Assembly (NCBI RefSeq): GCF_020400605.1
Contig: NZ_JAINRD010000003.1
Location: 456,060-520,059, forward strand
Length of the DNA stretch: 64,000 bases
DNA from: Streptomyces aculeolatus
GTDB taxonomy: Bacteria; Actinomycetota; Actinomycetes; Streptomycetales; Streptomycetaceae
Direction: 5' to 3'
The position numbers were made by a program, and so were the translations under genes. The notes below the pieces were generated by a model that did not search any database, was not told the DNA's origin, and worked only from the letters and a program-made list of their open reading frames with translations. Positions 24,749 through 33,511 of this stretch are shown piece after piece. The first letter of the stretch is position 1; every line of letters starts with the position of its first letter.

Positions 24749-26491
24749 GTGACCGAGGTGGCGTCCAACGAGGAGGTCGCCGCGCTCTTGCAGGAGTACG
24801 CCGACCTGTTGTCCATCACCGGCGGCGACGCCTTCAAGGCGCGCGCCTACGAGCGCGCCGCCCGCGCGGTCGCCGGCCACTCCGCCGACGTGGCGGGGCT
24901 GGACGCCAAGGAGCTGAAGGCGATCCCCGGGGTGGGCGCCTCCATCGCCGGCAAGGTCGGCGAGTACCTGCGTACGGGCCGCGTGGCGGCGGTCGACGAG
25001 GCCCGCGAGCGCATCCCGGCCGGGGTCCGCGAGCTGATCGCCATCCCCGCCCTCGGCCCCAAGCGCGCGCTGGTCCTCTACGAGGAGCTGGGCGTGTCCT
25101 CCGTCGACGAGCTGGCCGCGGCGATCGGCGAGCACCGGCTGCGCGGCCTGAAGGGCTTCGGCCCGAAGAGCGAGGAGAAGCTCCTCCACGGCATCGACCT
25201 GCTGCGCTCGGCCACCGGCCGGATCCCCGTCGACACGGCGCTCGCGCTCGCCGACGACATCGTCGCCCGGCTGGCCGCGGTGGCCGGCTGCGAGCGCTGC
25301 GCGTACGCGGGCTCCCTGCGCCGGCGCCGCGGGACGGCCGGCGACCTCGACGTGCTCGCCGCCGCGGCCGACTCCGCGCCCCTGATGGCGGCGTTCACCG
25401 GGCTGCCGCTGGTCGGCGAGGTCATCGGCGCCGGTGAGACGAAGACGAGCATCCGCACCACCGGCGGCGTCCAGGTCGACCTGCGGGTGGTGCCGCCGGA
25501 CGCGTGGGGCGCGGCGCTGCAGTACTTCACCGGGTCCAAGCAGCACAACATCCGCCTCCGCGAGATCGCCGTGCGCAAGAAGCTGAAGCTGTCGGAGTAC
25601 GGGCTCTTCCACGCCCGCAGCGGCCGCCGCATCCGGGTCACGACGGAGGAGGACGTCTACGCCCGCCTCGGCCTGCCCTGGATCCCGCCGCCGCTGCGGG
25701 AGGACCGCGGCGAGATCGAGGCCGCGGGCCGCGGCGAGCTGCCGGAGCTGCTCGCGGAGGACGACCTGCGCGGCGACCTGCACACCCACACCGACCTCAC
25801 CGACGGCATCGACACGCTGGAGGCGATGGTGGCGGCGGCGGGAGAGCGCGGCTACGCCTACTACGCGATCACCGACCACGCCCCCGAGCTGCGCATGCAG
25901 CGCATGACGAAGGAGAAGATGCTCGCCCAGCGCGAGACGGTGGCGGCGCTGGACGCGCGCTCCCGGCGGCGCAGGGGCGGGCTGCGGCTGCTGCACGGCA
26001 CGGAGCTGAACATCGCGCCGGACGGCTCGGTCGACTGGCCGGGCGAGTTCCTGGAGACGTTCGACATCTGCGTGGCGTCGGTGCACTCGCACTTCACGCA
26101 GCCGAGGGACGAGATGACGCGCCGCTTCCTGGCCGCGGTGGAGAACCCGCACGTGCACGTCATCGGCCACCCCACCACCCGCAAGGCCGGCAAGCGGCCG
26201 GCGGTCGACGCGGACTGGGACGCGGTCTTCGCGGCCTGCGCCCGTACGGGCACGGCGCTGGAGGTCAACGCCCACCCGAACCGGCTCGACCTGCCGGACG
26301 AGCTGATCCTGCGGGCGCGCGGCCACGGCGTGAAGTTCGCCGTCGACAGCGACGCGCACTCGGTGCCGGACCTGGCGAACATGCGCTACGGGGTGGGCAT
26401 CGCGCAGCGGGGCTGGCTGACGAAGGAGGACGTGATCAACACGTGGCCGCTGGCGCGGCTGCGCCGCTTCCTGCGCGCGAAGTCCGGCTGA
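24749..26491 (+). CDS. polX: DNA polymerase/3'-5' exonuclease PolX
   Basis: Several in-frame GTG starts exist (24749, 24758) and a TTG at 24719; 24749 gives 580 residues, close to family length (~570). An N-terminal HhH region (GVGASIAGKVGEYL; IPALGPKRALVLYEELG) precedes a pol-beta-like catalytic core with GDLDVL (two metal Asp) and VQVDLRVV (third Asp). A C-terminal PHP domain follows (DLHTHTDLTDG, ITDHAP, SVHSHF, GHPTTR, DSDAHS). PolX fills short gaps in base-excision repair, and the PHP domain supplies Mn-dependent exonuclease activity. All catalytic motifs are intact. Confidence 0.92.
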   Translation: MTEVASNEEVAALLQEYADLLSITGGDAFKARAYERAARAVAGHSADVAGLDAKELKAIPGVGASIAGKVGEYLRTGRVAAVDEARERIPAGVRELIAIPALGPKRALVLYEELGVSSVDELAAAIGEHRLRGLKGFGPKSEEKLLHGIDLLRSATGRIPVDTALALADDIVARLAAVAGCERCAYAGSLRRRRGTAGDLDVLAAAADSAPLMAAFTGLPLVGEVIGAGETKTSIRTTGGVQVDLRVVPPDAWGAALQYFTGSKQHNIRLREIAVRKKLKLSEYGLFHARSGRRIRVTTEEDVYARLGLPWIPPPLREDRGEIEAAGRGELPELLAEDDLRGDLHTHTDLTDGIDTLEAMVAAAGERGYAYYAITDHAPELRMQRMTKEKMLAQRETVAALDARSRRRRGGLRLLHGTELNIAPDGSVDWPGEFLETFDICVASVHSHFTQPRDEMTRRFLAAVENPHVHVIGHPTTRKAGKRPAVDADWDAVFAACARTGTALEVNAHPNRLDLPDELILRARGHGVKFAVDSDAHSVPDLANMRYGVGIAQRGWLTKEDVINTWPLARLRRFLRAKSG

Positions 26492-26507
26492 GGCGGCAGC
26501 CCCGCGC

Positions 26508-27749
26508 TCACGGGACCTCGTGCCGGTCCCCGTCCACCCGGTCGGCCGGATCCCCCGGCTCCAGCGGCTCCCCCGGCCCCTTCCGCCGGGGCGGCCGCGG
26601 CGGCTGCGGCGGCCGCTCCTTCGCCCGGGAGCGCCGGTCCTCCTCCTGGGCCTCCTCCTCTTCCTCCGCGTGCTCCGGCTCCGGCTCCCGTGCCCGCTCC
26701 TCCGCCGAGGCGTCCCCGTCGAGCCCGCGCAGGCGCGCCTGCCGCGCCGCCGAGGCCGCCGCGACCAGCCGGGCCGCGGCCTCCTCCCGGGCGCGGGCGG
26801 TCTCGGCGCGGCCGGTGGCGGTGGCGACGGACGGCCAGACGCGGTCGAACGCGGCGTTGACCGCCGCGCCGACCAGCACCGCGAACGCGGAGACGCCGAA
26901 CCACAGCAGCACCGCCACGGGCGCCGCCAGCGACCCGTAGATCGTCGGGCCCTCCACGGCGTTCAGCAGGTAGAGCCGCAGCAGCACGCTGCCCAGCAGC
27001 CACATGCCGAGCGCCACCAGCGCCCCGGGCAGGTCCTCCCGCCACGGCGAGCGCACGGGGACGGCCGCGTGGTAGAGGGTCGTGAGGAACGCGACCGAGA
27101 GCACGACGACGACCGGCCAGTACAGCACCCGAACGGCGGTCTCGCTCCACGGCAGCAGCTGCACCACCGCGTCCGGCCCCGCCACCATCAGCGGCAGCGC
27201 GACCACGCCGATGACCAGCGCCACGAGGTACAGCCCGAACGCCAGCAGCCGGGTCTTGACGATGCCGCGGTGGCCTTCGAGCCCGTACATGATGGTGATG
27301 GTGTCGATGAAGACGTTCACGGCCCGCGAGCCCGACCACAGCGCGAGGGCGAAGCCGAACGAGATCAGGTCCGGGCGGCCGCCGCGGGTGACGTCGTCGA
27401 GCAGCGGGCGGACGATCTGGTCGACGCCCTTGGCGGTCAGGACCGTGTCGGAGGCGTCGATGATGTTGTGCCGGATGGTCTCGACGTCGATGAGCCACTG
27501 GTCGAAGTAGCCCAGCAGGCCGAGGAGGCCGAGGAGCAGCGGCGGCAGCGACAGCAGGCTGAAGAACGCGGCCTCGGCGGCGAGGCCGATGACGCGGTGC
27601 TCCATGCAGGAATTGACGGTGTCCTTCAGCAGCAGCCACGCCACCCGGCGCTTGGGCAGGTTCTGGTACAGGACGCGGGCCCGGCCCAGCCGGCCGCGGG
27701 GTCCGCCGCTTCCGCCCTGTTCCGCACCCGTTTCCCGTTCTGCTCCCAC
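26508..27749 (-). CDS. YihY/virulence factor BrkB family membrane protein
   Basis: The GTG at 27749 gives 413 residues. The core (~45-310) carries six hydrophobic segments (AEAAFFSLLSLPPLLLGLLG; LISFGFALALWSGSRAVNVF; LVALVIGVVALPLMV; VLYWPVVVVLSVAFL; LGSVLLRLYLL; APVAVLLWFGVSAFAVLVGA) and the YihY pattern. The last ~100 residues are highly charged (Glu-rich, then Arg/Pro-rich) and presumably cytosolic. Function is unproven; it is not RNase BN as once labelled. The start lies 19 bp from the divergent aidB start, so the two promoters must overlap the coding ends. Confidence 0.87.
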   Translation of the reverse strand: MGAERETGAEQGGSGGPRGRLGRARVLYQNLPKRRVAWLLLKDTVNSCMEHRVIGLAAEAAFFSLLSLPPLLLGLLGLLGYFDQWLIDVETIRHNIIDASDTVLTAKGVDQIVRPLLDDVTRGGRPDLISFGFALALWSGSRAVNVFIDTITIMYGLEGHRGIVKTRLLAFGLYLVALVIGVVALPLMVAGPDAVVQLLPWSETAVRVLYWPVVVVLSVAFLTTLYHAAVPVRSPWREDLPGALVALGMWLLGSVLLRLYLLNAVEGPTIYGSLAAPVAVLLWFGVSAFAVLVGAAVNAAFDRVWPSVATATGRAETARAREEAAARLVAAASAARQARLRGLDGDASAEERAREPEPEHAEEEEEAQEEDRRSRAKERPPQPPRPPRRKGPGEPLEPGDPADRVDGDRHEVP

Positions 27750-27767
27750 CTGCCTACCGTAGCTGTC

Positions 27768-29420
27768 ATGGCAGCAGGTACTCATACGGTGACAAACCAG
27801 CCTCCGCCGCTGGTCGGCTACGACGTCTACGCCGCGGACGCGGCCCTCGCCGAGGCGGTGGAGCGGTACGTCGCCCCCGAGCGGCACGCCGCGGCGCACG
27901 CGGAGCTGACCGCCCTGGGCCGCGCGGCGGGCTCCGCCGAGGCGCAGCGGTGGGGCGTCGAGGCGAACGCCTCGCCGCCCGTGCTGCGCACCCACGACCG
28001 CTACGGCCGCCGCATCGACGAGGTCGGCTTCCACCCCTCCTGGCACCGGCTGCTGGAGCACGGTGTCGCCGCCGGGCTGACGGACGCCTGGGGCCGGCCG
28101 GACGGGCACGTGCGGCGGGCGGCCGGATTCCTGGTGTGGACGCAGGCCGAGGCGGGGCACGGCTGCCCGCTGTCGATGACGCACGCCGCGGTGCCGGCGC
28201 TGCGCGCCCAGCCGGAGCTGGCGGCGGTGTGGGAGCCGCTGCTGACCTCGCGGGTGTACGAACCGGGCCTGGTGCCCGCCGCCGCGAAGGCGGGCGCGCT
28301 CGCCGGGATGGGGATGACGGAGAAGCAGGGCGGCTCGGACGTACGGGCCAACACCACGCGCGCGGAGCCGGCCGGGGACGGCGCGTACGCGCTGACGGGG
28401 CACAAGTGGTTCTGCTCGGCGCCGATGTCGGACGCCTTCCTGGTGCTCGCGCAGGTCGCGGGCGGCACCGGTCCGGGCGGGCCGACCTGCTTCCTGCTGC
28501 CGCGCGTGCTGCCGGACGGCAGCCGCAACACCTTCCTCCTGCAGCGGCTGAAGGACAAGCTCGGCAACCGCTCGAACGCCTCCGCGGAGGTCGAGTTCGA
28601 CGGCACGACGCTCGCGTGGCGGGTCGGCGAGGAGGGCCGGGGCATCCCGGCGATCATCGGGATGGTCGCCGCCACCCGGGTCGACTGCGCGACGGCGGCG
28701 GCGGCCGTGATGCGGCAGGCGGTGGCGCAGGCGGTGCACCACTGCACGTACCGCGAGGCGTTCGGCGGGGCGCTCGCCGACAAGCCGCTGATGCGCAACG
28801 TGCTGGCGGACCTGGCGCTGGAGTCGGAGGCGGCGACGGCGCTGGCGCTGCGGCTGGCGGCGGCGCACGACGCGGACACCGACGAGGAGCGGGCCTTCCT
28901 GCGGCTGGCGGTGCCGGCGGCGAAGTACTGGGTGACGAAGCGGTGCACGCCGGTGGCGGCGGAGGCGCTGGAGTGCCTGGGCGGCAACGGGTACGTGGAG
29001 GAGTCGGGGATGCCGCGGCTGCTGCGCGAGGCGCCGCTGAACTCGATCTGGGAGGGCTCCGGCAACGTACAGGCGCTCGACCTGCTGCGCGCACTGGGAC
29101 GCGAGCCGCGCGCGGTGGACGCGGTGCTCACCGAGATCGGCCGGGCGCGCGGCGCGGACCACCGGCTGGACCGGGCGGTGAAGGACCTGCTGACGGAGCT
29201 GGCGGACCTGGAGGGCGTCGAGACGCGGGCGCGCCGGCTGGCGGAGCGGCTGGCGCTGGTGCTCCAGGGGGCGCTGCTCGTACGGCACGCGCCGGCGGCG
29301 GTCGCGGACGCCTTCTGCGCCTCGCGGCTGGGCGGCGAGTGGGGTGCGGAGCTGGGGACGCTGCCGCACGGCCCGGACCTGCGGGCCGTGGTGGACCGGG
29401 CCCGTCCGGTGCTGCACTGA
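27768..29420 (+). CDS. aidB: AidB-like acyl-CoA dehydrogenase family protein
   Basis: The 550-residue protein contains the AidB hallmark GMGMTEKQGGSDVRANTT (~180-197). KDKLGNRSNAS (~260) and the C-terminal MPRLLREAPLNSIWEGSGN are near-identical in pattern to E. coli AidB. AidB is an FAD protein of the acyl-CoA dehydrogenase fold that binds DNA and is induced by alkylation damage; its substrate is unresolved. It is divergent from the YihY gene with a very short shared promoter. No ada gene is in the window. Confidence 0.9.
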   Translation: MAAGTHTVTNQPPPLVGYDVYAADAALAEAVERYVAPERHAAAHAELTALGRAAGSAEAQRWGVEANASPPVLRTHDRYGRRIDEVGFHPSWHRLLEHGVAAGLTDAWGRPDGHVRRAAGFLVWTQAEAGHGCPLSMTHAAVPALRAQPELAAVWEPLLTSRVYEPGLVPAAAKAGALAGMGMTEKQGGSDVRANTTRAEPAGDGAYALTGHKWFCSAPMSDAFLVLAQVAGGTGPGGPTCFLLPRVLPDGSRNTFLLQRLKDKLGNRSNASAEVEFDGTTLAWRVGEEGRGIPAIIGMVAATRVDCATAAAAVMRQAVAQAVHHCTYREAFGGALADKPLMRNVLADLALESEAATALALRLAAAHDADTDEERAFLRLAVPAAKYWVTKRCTPVAAEALECLGGNGYVEESGMPRLLREAPLNSIWEGSGNVQALDLLRALGREPRAVDAVLTEIGRARGADHRLDRAVKDLLTELADLEGVETRARRLAERLALVLQGALLVRHAPAAVADAFCASRLGGEWGAELGTLPHGPDLRAVVDRARPVLH

Positions 29421-29542
29421 CGACCGCGTGCACGGCTGGCCGTGGCGCGTCGCCGACGTGATCGTTGAGTCGTGCGTGGTGGGCAACCGGGCGCGTGCGG
29501 GCGATCATCCGATGCCGGCAGATCACGGGGCCGGCACCTGGG

Positions 29543-29646
29543 GTGATCGCTGAACTCGTCGCTGAGATCGGCCCGTTGCGGCAGGAGCGACATCGGGCGG
29601 CGCTCGCAGCGCCGCCCCCGTCAGCGGGCCGTGGGCACCGGGGCGG
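29543..29646 (+). pseudogene. N-terminal remnant of an IS5-family transposase
   Basis: Frame 1 from the GTG at 29543 reads VIAELVAEIGPLRQERHRAAL. After a shift to the next frame the sequence continues RRPRQRAVGTGA. Together these match the start of a common Streptomyces IS5-type transposase (AELVAE.GPL..ERHQA.L..RPR.RAVGAGAKHR, from memory). The homology stops at ~29646, so only the first ~35 codons remain, with a frameshift. Confidence 0.6.
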
Positions 29647-29648
29647 AA

Positions 29649-29682
29649 GCTTCGCGGCAGGGCCTGGACCGGTGGACCTTCC
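29649..29682. repeat. 34-bp imperfect direct repeat, left copy
   Basis: GCTTCGCGGCAGGGCCTGG and the following 15 bases match 34219-34252 with two mismatches (29662 and 29679). The two copies are offset by 4570 bp and bracket the two kinase genes and the lipoprotein gene. They may be attachment-like ends, a recombination scar, or remnants of one interrupted sequence. Confidence 0.75.
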
Positions 29683-29837
29683 GAAGCGGGGCATGTGCGC
29701 ATCGCCAGGAGGCGGCTCCGCAACTTGCCGGAAGCTCTACGACCGCCGGCTGCCTTCGACTACATTGACGCACGCTCCCGGTTCCGGAAAACGGGCTGCG
29801 ACCTTCGGAACGACGTCAAGTCGCACCGTTTTCATCG

Positions 29838-30834
29838 GAGAGAGGCTGTTGTGTGGGACCTGGCGCCGTCTGATCCGCGTGTGGTCGGGCCGTATCGGAC
29901 TCGTGCGGTGCTGGGTGAGGGGGGCATGGGCCGGGTGTTGCTGGCGTCCGATGCGGCGGGCGGTCTGGTTGCGGTCAAGCTTGTGCGTGATGCGTTCGCT
30001 GCGTACGACGACAGTTTCCGGCAGCGGTTGCGGCGTGAGGCCGTGGCGGCACAAAGGGTCCGCAGTCCGCGTACTGCTCGGGTGGTCGATGCGGATGCCG
30101 ACGCCGGAGTCCCCTGGCTGGCCTACGAGTTCCACCACGGGCCCACGCTCCAACACGCCCTGAACACGACGACGGCACTGCCGCAGGGCGGTGTGCTGCA
30201 CCTTGCGACGGGACTGGCGGCCGCACTTCGCGACATTCACACCGCTCGGTTCATTCACCGTGATCTGTCGACAGCCAACGTTCTGCTGGCTGACGACGGT
30301 CCTGTGGTGATTGACTTCGGTATCGCCAGATCGGCCGGTGCTGCGGCTGAACCAGCCGACCAGACGCAGCTCGTGACGGTGACACGTACGGGTGTCGTGA
30401 TCGGGAACCCGGGCTTCATGTCGCCCGAGCAGGCCATGGGGATACCCGACCTCACTCCCGCGAGTGATGTCTTCTCCCTGGGAACCCTGCTCGCGACGGC
30501 CGCCACCGGCCGCAATCCGTTCCAGGGCACGACCAGCGAACAGACCCGCTACAACGTCATGATGGCCACCGCGGACCTGGACCAGATCCCGGCCGCGATA
30601 CGCCACGTCATCGAACCGTGCCTGGCCCGCGACCCCGCCCAACGCCCCACCGCACAACACCTCCTGACCACCATCCGGACACCACCCCCCGCCCCACCCC
30701 TGTGGCCCGAAGCAATCCACACACTCACGCGGCAACAGCACACCCGGATCAGCCACTACACCGACATCGACTCCACCACCGTCCTCCCCGGACCCCACGA
30801 CCTCGACCCGACCAGGATCTTCCCCACAGAGGCG
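29838..30834. repeat. ~1-kb near-identical direct duplication, copy 1 (kinase catalytic half)
   Basis: Bases 29838-30834 align without gaps to 32515-33511 (constant offset of 2677 bp). The copy begins at the ribosome site GAGAGAGG and ends abruptly at CCCCACAGAGGCG in the juxtamembrane linker. Differences are scattered substitutions, a few of them changing residues (PQGG/PQGS, TGVV/TGIV, TTSEQ/ATSEQ). The duplicated unit covers the start signals and kinase domain but neither sensor half. Confidence 0.9.
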
Positions 30835-31950
30835 GAACCGAGTACCGGTCCCGCCGGCCCGCCCCCGGCCGAGGTACCCGGGATGCCCGGGAGGAAGTGG
30901 CGCACCGGCCTGCGCGTGCTGGCCGCTGCGGTCGCCTCCGCGGTCGTTGCCGTCGTAGCCGTCGTCGTCCCCTTGCCGTTCGGTGACGATGGTGAATCCG
31001 CGACGGACAGACCCTCCGAAGCCGCAGCGGACGTCTTTCCTGTCAGGATCAAGCACGACTATGGGGAGACGGTGGTCCCATCCGAGCCGCAACGGGTGGC
31101 CGCCTGGGGCTGGGGTGCCGCCGAGGTCGCAATCGCGCTGGGGAAGTTCCCGGTCGGCGTCGTCGAGCAGGAGTCCGCATCCGGCAGGGGCATGACGCCC
31201 TGGGTGGCGCAAGCCTACGAGGACGAAGGCCTCGACGACCCCATGCTCTTCAGTGAGGGCGGCTCGGCGAGCTTGGGATTGCCCAAGGAGCAGATCGCCG
31301 CGACCAACCCGGACCTCATTCTCGCGCCGTACTCGGGCCTGACCGAGGAGCAGTACGAACAACTCAGTGAGATTGCCCCGGTCGTGGCCCGCCCCGTGGG
31401 TGCCTCGGTGGAACCATGGGAGGGCGTCATCACCACCACCGCAAAGGCGTTGGGCGTGGCCGCGGAGGGCAAGGAGTTGCTCGCGGAGTCCGACGCCCGG
31501 CTCGCTGGACTCGGTGAGCAGAACGGGCTCACCGGGTCGTCCTTCGCGGCGGTCGTCAACGATCCGCCCAGGGGCAGGGTCCACGTCTTCTCGGACGCCA
31601 GCCCGGTCGTCCGGGTGCTCGAAGGACTGGGCCTGCGGCTGGCGGACTCAGTGGCCGAGCTGGATGCCGAAGGCAACCGCATGATGTACACCCTGGACTA
31701 CGAGGATCTGGACCGGCTCGAATCCGATGTCGTCGTCCTGTACTCCACGACGTCCGAGTGGGCCGAAAGGGATCTGGCCAGCGAGGAACTGAGCGCCCTG
31801 CCGGCCTTCGCCGCAGGGCGGATCGCCCAACTCTCCGGTAGCGACGAGTTCACCTCGGCCACCGCACCGACGGTGCTGTCGATCCGCTGGCCCGGCGGAA
31901 TGCCGGTACTGGCCGAGGCCCTGGAGAAGGCGGAGAAATTCCAGAACTGA
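29851..31950 (+). CDS. Receptor Ser/Thr protein kinase fused to a siderophore-binding-protein domain
   Basis: The GTG at 29851 has GGAGAGAGG five bases upstream; 699 residues. The kinase domain (~12-275) has the glycine loop VLGEGGMGRVLLA, VAVKLV lysine, HRDLSTANVLL catalytic loop (Ser where Lys is usual), DFGIAR and SPEQ. A Pro-rich juxtamembrane linker leads to one transmembrane helix (~355-377). Residues ~394-699 are a complete Peripla_BP_2/FecB-type binding protein (VVPSEPQRVAAWGWGAAEVAIALG; TNPDLILAPYSGLTEEQYEQL; PTVLSIRWPGGMPVLAEAL) facing outside. The simplest reading is a kinase that senses a ferric siderophore or related ligand. Codons are less GC-biased than in neighbours. No transporter genes are adjacent. 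Confidence 0.9.
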   Translation: MWDLAPSDPRVVGPYRTRAVLGEGGMGRVLLASDAAGGLVAVKLVRDAFAAYDDSFRQRLRREAVAAQRVRSPRTARVVDADADAGVPWLAYEFHHGPTLQHALNTTTALPQGGVLHLATGLAAALRDIHTARFIHRDLSTANVLLADDGPVVIDFGIARSAGAAAEPADQTQLVTVTRTGVVIGNPGFMSPEQAMGIPDLTPASDVFSLGTLLATAATGRNPFQGTTSEQTRYNVMMATADLDQIPAAIRHVIEPCLARDPAQRPTAQHLLTTIRTPPPAPPLWPEAIHTLTRQQHTRISHYTDIDSTTVLPGPHDLDPTRIFPTEAEPSTGPAGPPPAEVPGMPGRKWRTGLRVLAAAVASAVVAVVAVVVPLPFGDDGESATDRPSEAAADVFPVRIKHDYGETVVPSEPQRVAAWGWGAAEVAIALGKFPVGVVEQESASGRGMTPWVAQAYEDEGLDDPMLFSEGGSASLGLPKEQIAATNPDLILAPYSGLTEEQYEQLSEIAPVVARPVGASVEPWEGVITTTAKALGVAAEGKELLAESDARLAGLGEQNGLTGSSFAAVVNDPPRGRVHVFSDASPVVRVLEGLGLRLADSVAELDAEGNRMMYTLDYEDLDRLESDVVVLYSTTSEWAERDLASEELSALPAFAAGRIAQLSGSDEFTSATAPTVLSIRWPGGMPVLAEALEKAEKFQN

Positions 31951-31996
31951 CCCCGCGTTGTGCCCCCACCCGCATCAACGGAAGGACCACCCTCCC

Positions 31997-32485
31997 ATGC
32001 TTCGCCCCAGCGCCGCGCTCGCAGCCAGCCTTGTCTCCTTGGTGCTGCTGACTTCCTGCTCCGATCAGAAGGAGGACACGCCGGCCAAGAACGACAGCAA
32101 AGCCAATTCCTCGGCCCCCGCCGCCGAACCGTCGGCCGAGGCCCTGGAGGAGCAGGACGAGGTCCCCGACGAGTGGCCACCGGAGATCCCGTTGCCTCTC
32201 GGCTACAAAATCGAGGCGGCCTCGGAACCCACCCAGGCCGAATACCACAGCGCGCAGGTCGTCGGCGTACCCCAGGAAGCAGTGAGGGCCACGCTCGACG
32301 AGTTCGAGTCCAACGGATTCACCCAAAGCCTCGGTGACGCCATGAGCGAAAGGGGCATCTTCAATTATGAAAGCAAGAAATGGAGCGTGTCCCTCACCGT
32401 TTCCCCCATGGACAGCAAGGGGGAAATGACCACGGAGGACACGGGGATCTACACGATGGCGTACATTGTCGGACCCGCGAAATAG
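31997..32485 (+). CDS. Putative lipoprotein, function unknown
   Basis: The ATG at 31997 gives 162 residues starting MLRPSAALAASLVSLVLLTSC, a signal peptide with lipobox LTSC (Cys at ~21). An acidic, Ser/Ala-rich linker is followed by a small folded domain (~60-162; PLGYKIEAASEPTQAEYHSA). It lies 46 bp after the siderophore-domain kinase and 42 bp before the second kinase, so it is probably co-transcribed and displayed on the outer face of the membrane near the kinase sensors. I do not recognise the domain. Confidence 0.8.
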   Translation: MLRPSAALAASLVSLVLLTSCSDQKEDTPAKNDSKANSSAPAAEPSAEALEEQDEVPDEWPPEIPLPLGYKIEAASEPTQAEYHSAQVVGVPQEAVRATLDEFESNGFTQSLGDAMSERGIFNYESKKWSVSLTVSPMDSKGEMTTEDTGIYTMAYIVGPAK

Positions 32486-32514
32486 CACGTTCCACTGGAT
32501 CGATCAGGACCGTT

Positions 32515-33511
32515 GAGAGAGGCTGTTGTGTGGGACCTGGCGCCGTCTGATCCGCGTGTGGTCGGGCCGTATCGGACTCGTGCGGTGCTGGGTGAGGGGG
32601 GCATGGGCCGGGTGTTGCTGGCGTCCGATGCGGCGGGCGGTCTGGTTGCGGTCAAGCTTGTGCGTGATGCGTTCGCTGCGTACGACGACAGTTTCCGGCA
32701 GCGGTTGCGGCGTGAGGCCGTGGCGGCACAAAGGGTCCGCAGTCCGCGTACTGCTCGGGTGGTCGATGCGGATGCCGACGCCGGAGTCCCCTGGCTGGCC
32801 TACGAGTTCCACCACGGGCCCACGCTCCAACACGCCCTGAACACGACGACGGCACTGCCGCAGGGCAGTGTGCTGCACCTTGCGACGGGACTGGCGGCCG
32901 CACTTCGCGACATTCACACCGCTCGGTTCATTCACCGAGATCTCTCGACAGCCAACGTTCTGCTGGCTGACGACGGTCCTGTGGTGATTGACTTCGGTAT
33001 CGCCAGATCGGCCGGCGCCGCGGCTGAACCAGCCGACCAGACGCAGCTCGTGACGGTGACACGTACGGGAATCGTGATCGGGAACCCGGGCTTCATGTCG
33101 CCCGAGCAGGCCATGGGGATACCCGACCTCACTCCCGCGAGCGATGTCTTCTCCCTGGGAACCCTGCTCGCGACCGCCGCCACGGGCCGTAACCCGTTCC
33201 AGGGCGCGACCAGCGAACAGACCCGCTACAACGTCATGATGGCCACCGCGGACCTGGACCAGATCCCTGCCGCAATACGCCACGTCATCGAACCGTGCCT
33301 GGCCCGCGACCCAGCTCAACGACCCGACGCGCAACACCTCCTGACCGCCATCGGGACACCGCCCCCGGCCCCGCCCCCGTGGCCCGAGACGATCCACACA
33401 CTCACCCGGCAGCAGCGCACCCGGATCAGCCGCTACACCGAGATCGACTCCACCACCGTCCTCCCCGGACCCCACGACCTCGACCCGACCAGGATCTTCC
33501 CCACAGAGGCG
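32515..33511. repeat. ~1-kb near-identical direct duplication, copy 2 (kinase catalytic half)
   Basis: Second copy of 29838-30834. Synonymous and a few nonsynonymous differences show that the two copies have begun to diverge. The sequence after 33511 is unrelated to that after 30834. Confidence 0.9.

Larger units (their letters stand above)
29421..29850. other. Gene-free junction between aidB and the kinase segment
   Basis: This 430-bp stretch holds an IS5-type transposase remnant (29543-29646), the left copy of the 34-bp direct repeat (29649-29682) and the leader of the first kinase gene (ribosome site GGAGAGAGG at 29837-29845). The remaining bases show no recognisable gene. The mix of fragments suggests a rearrangement or insertion boundary. 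Confidence 0.6.

Noticed and set aside
29838..33511. Assembly artefact as the cause of the duplicated kinase half
   Set aside because: The copies differ at scattered positions, including several amino acid changes, and are followed by entirely different sequences, which a collapsed or repeated contig would not produce.
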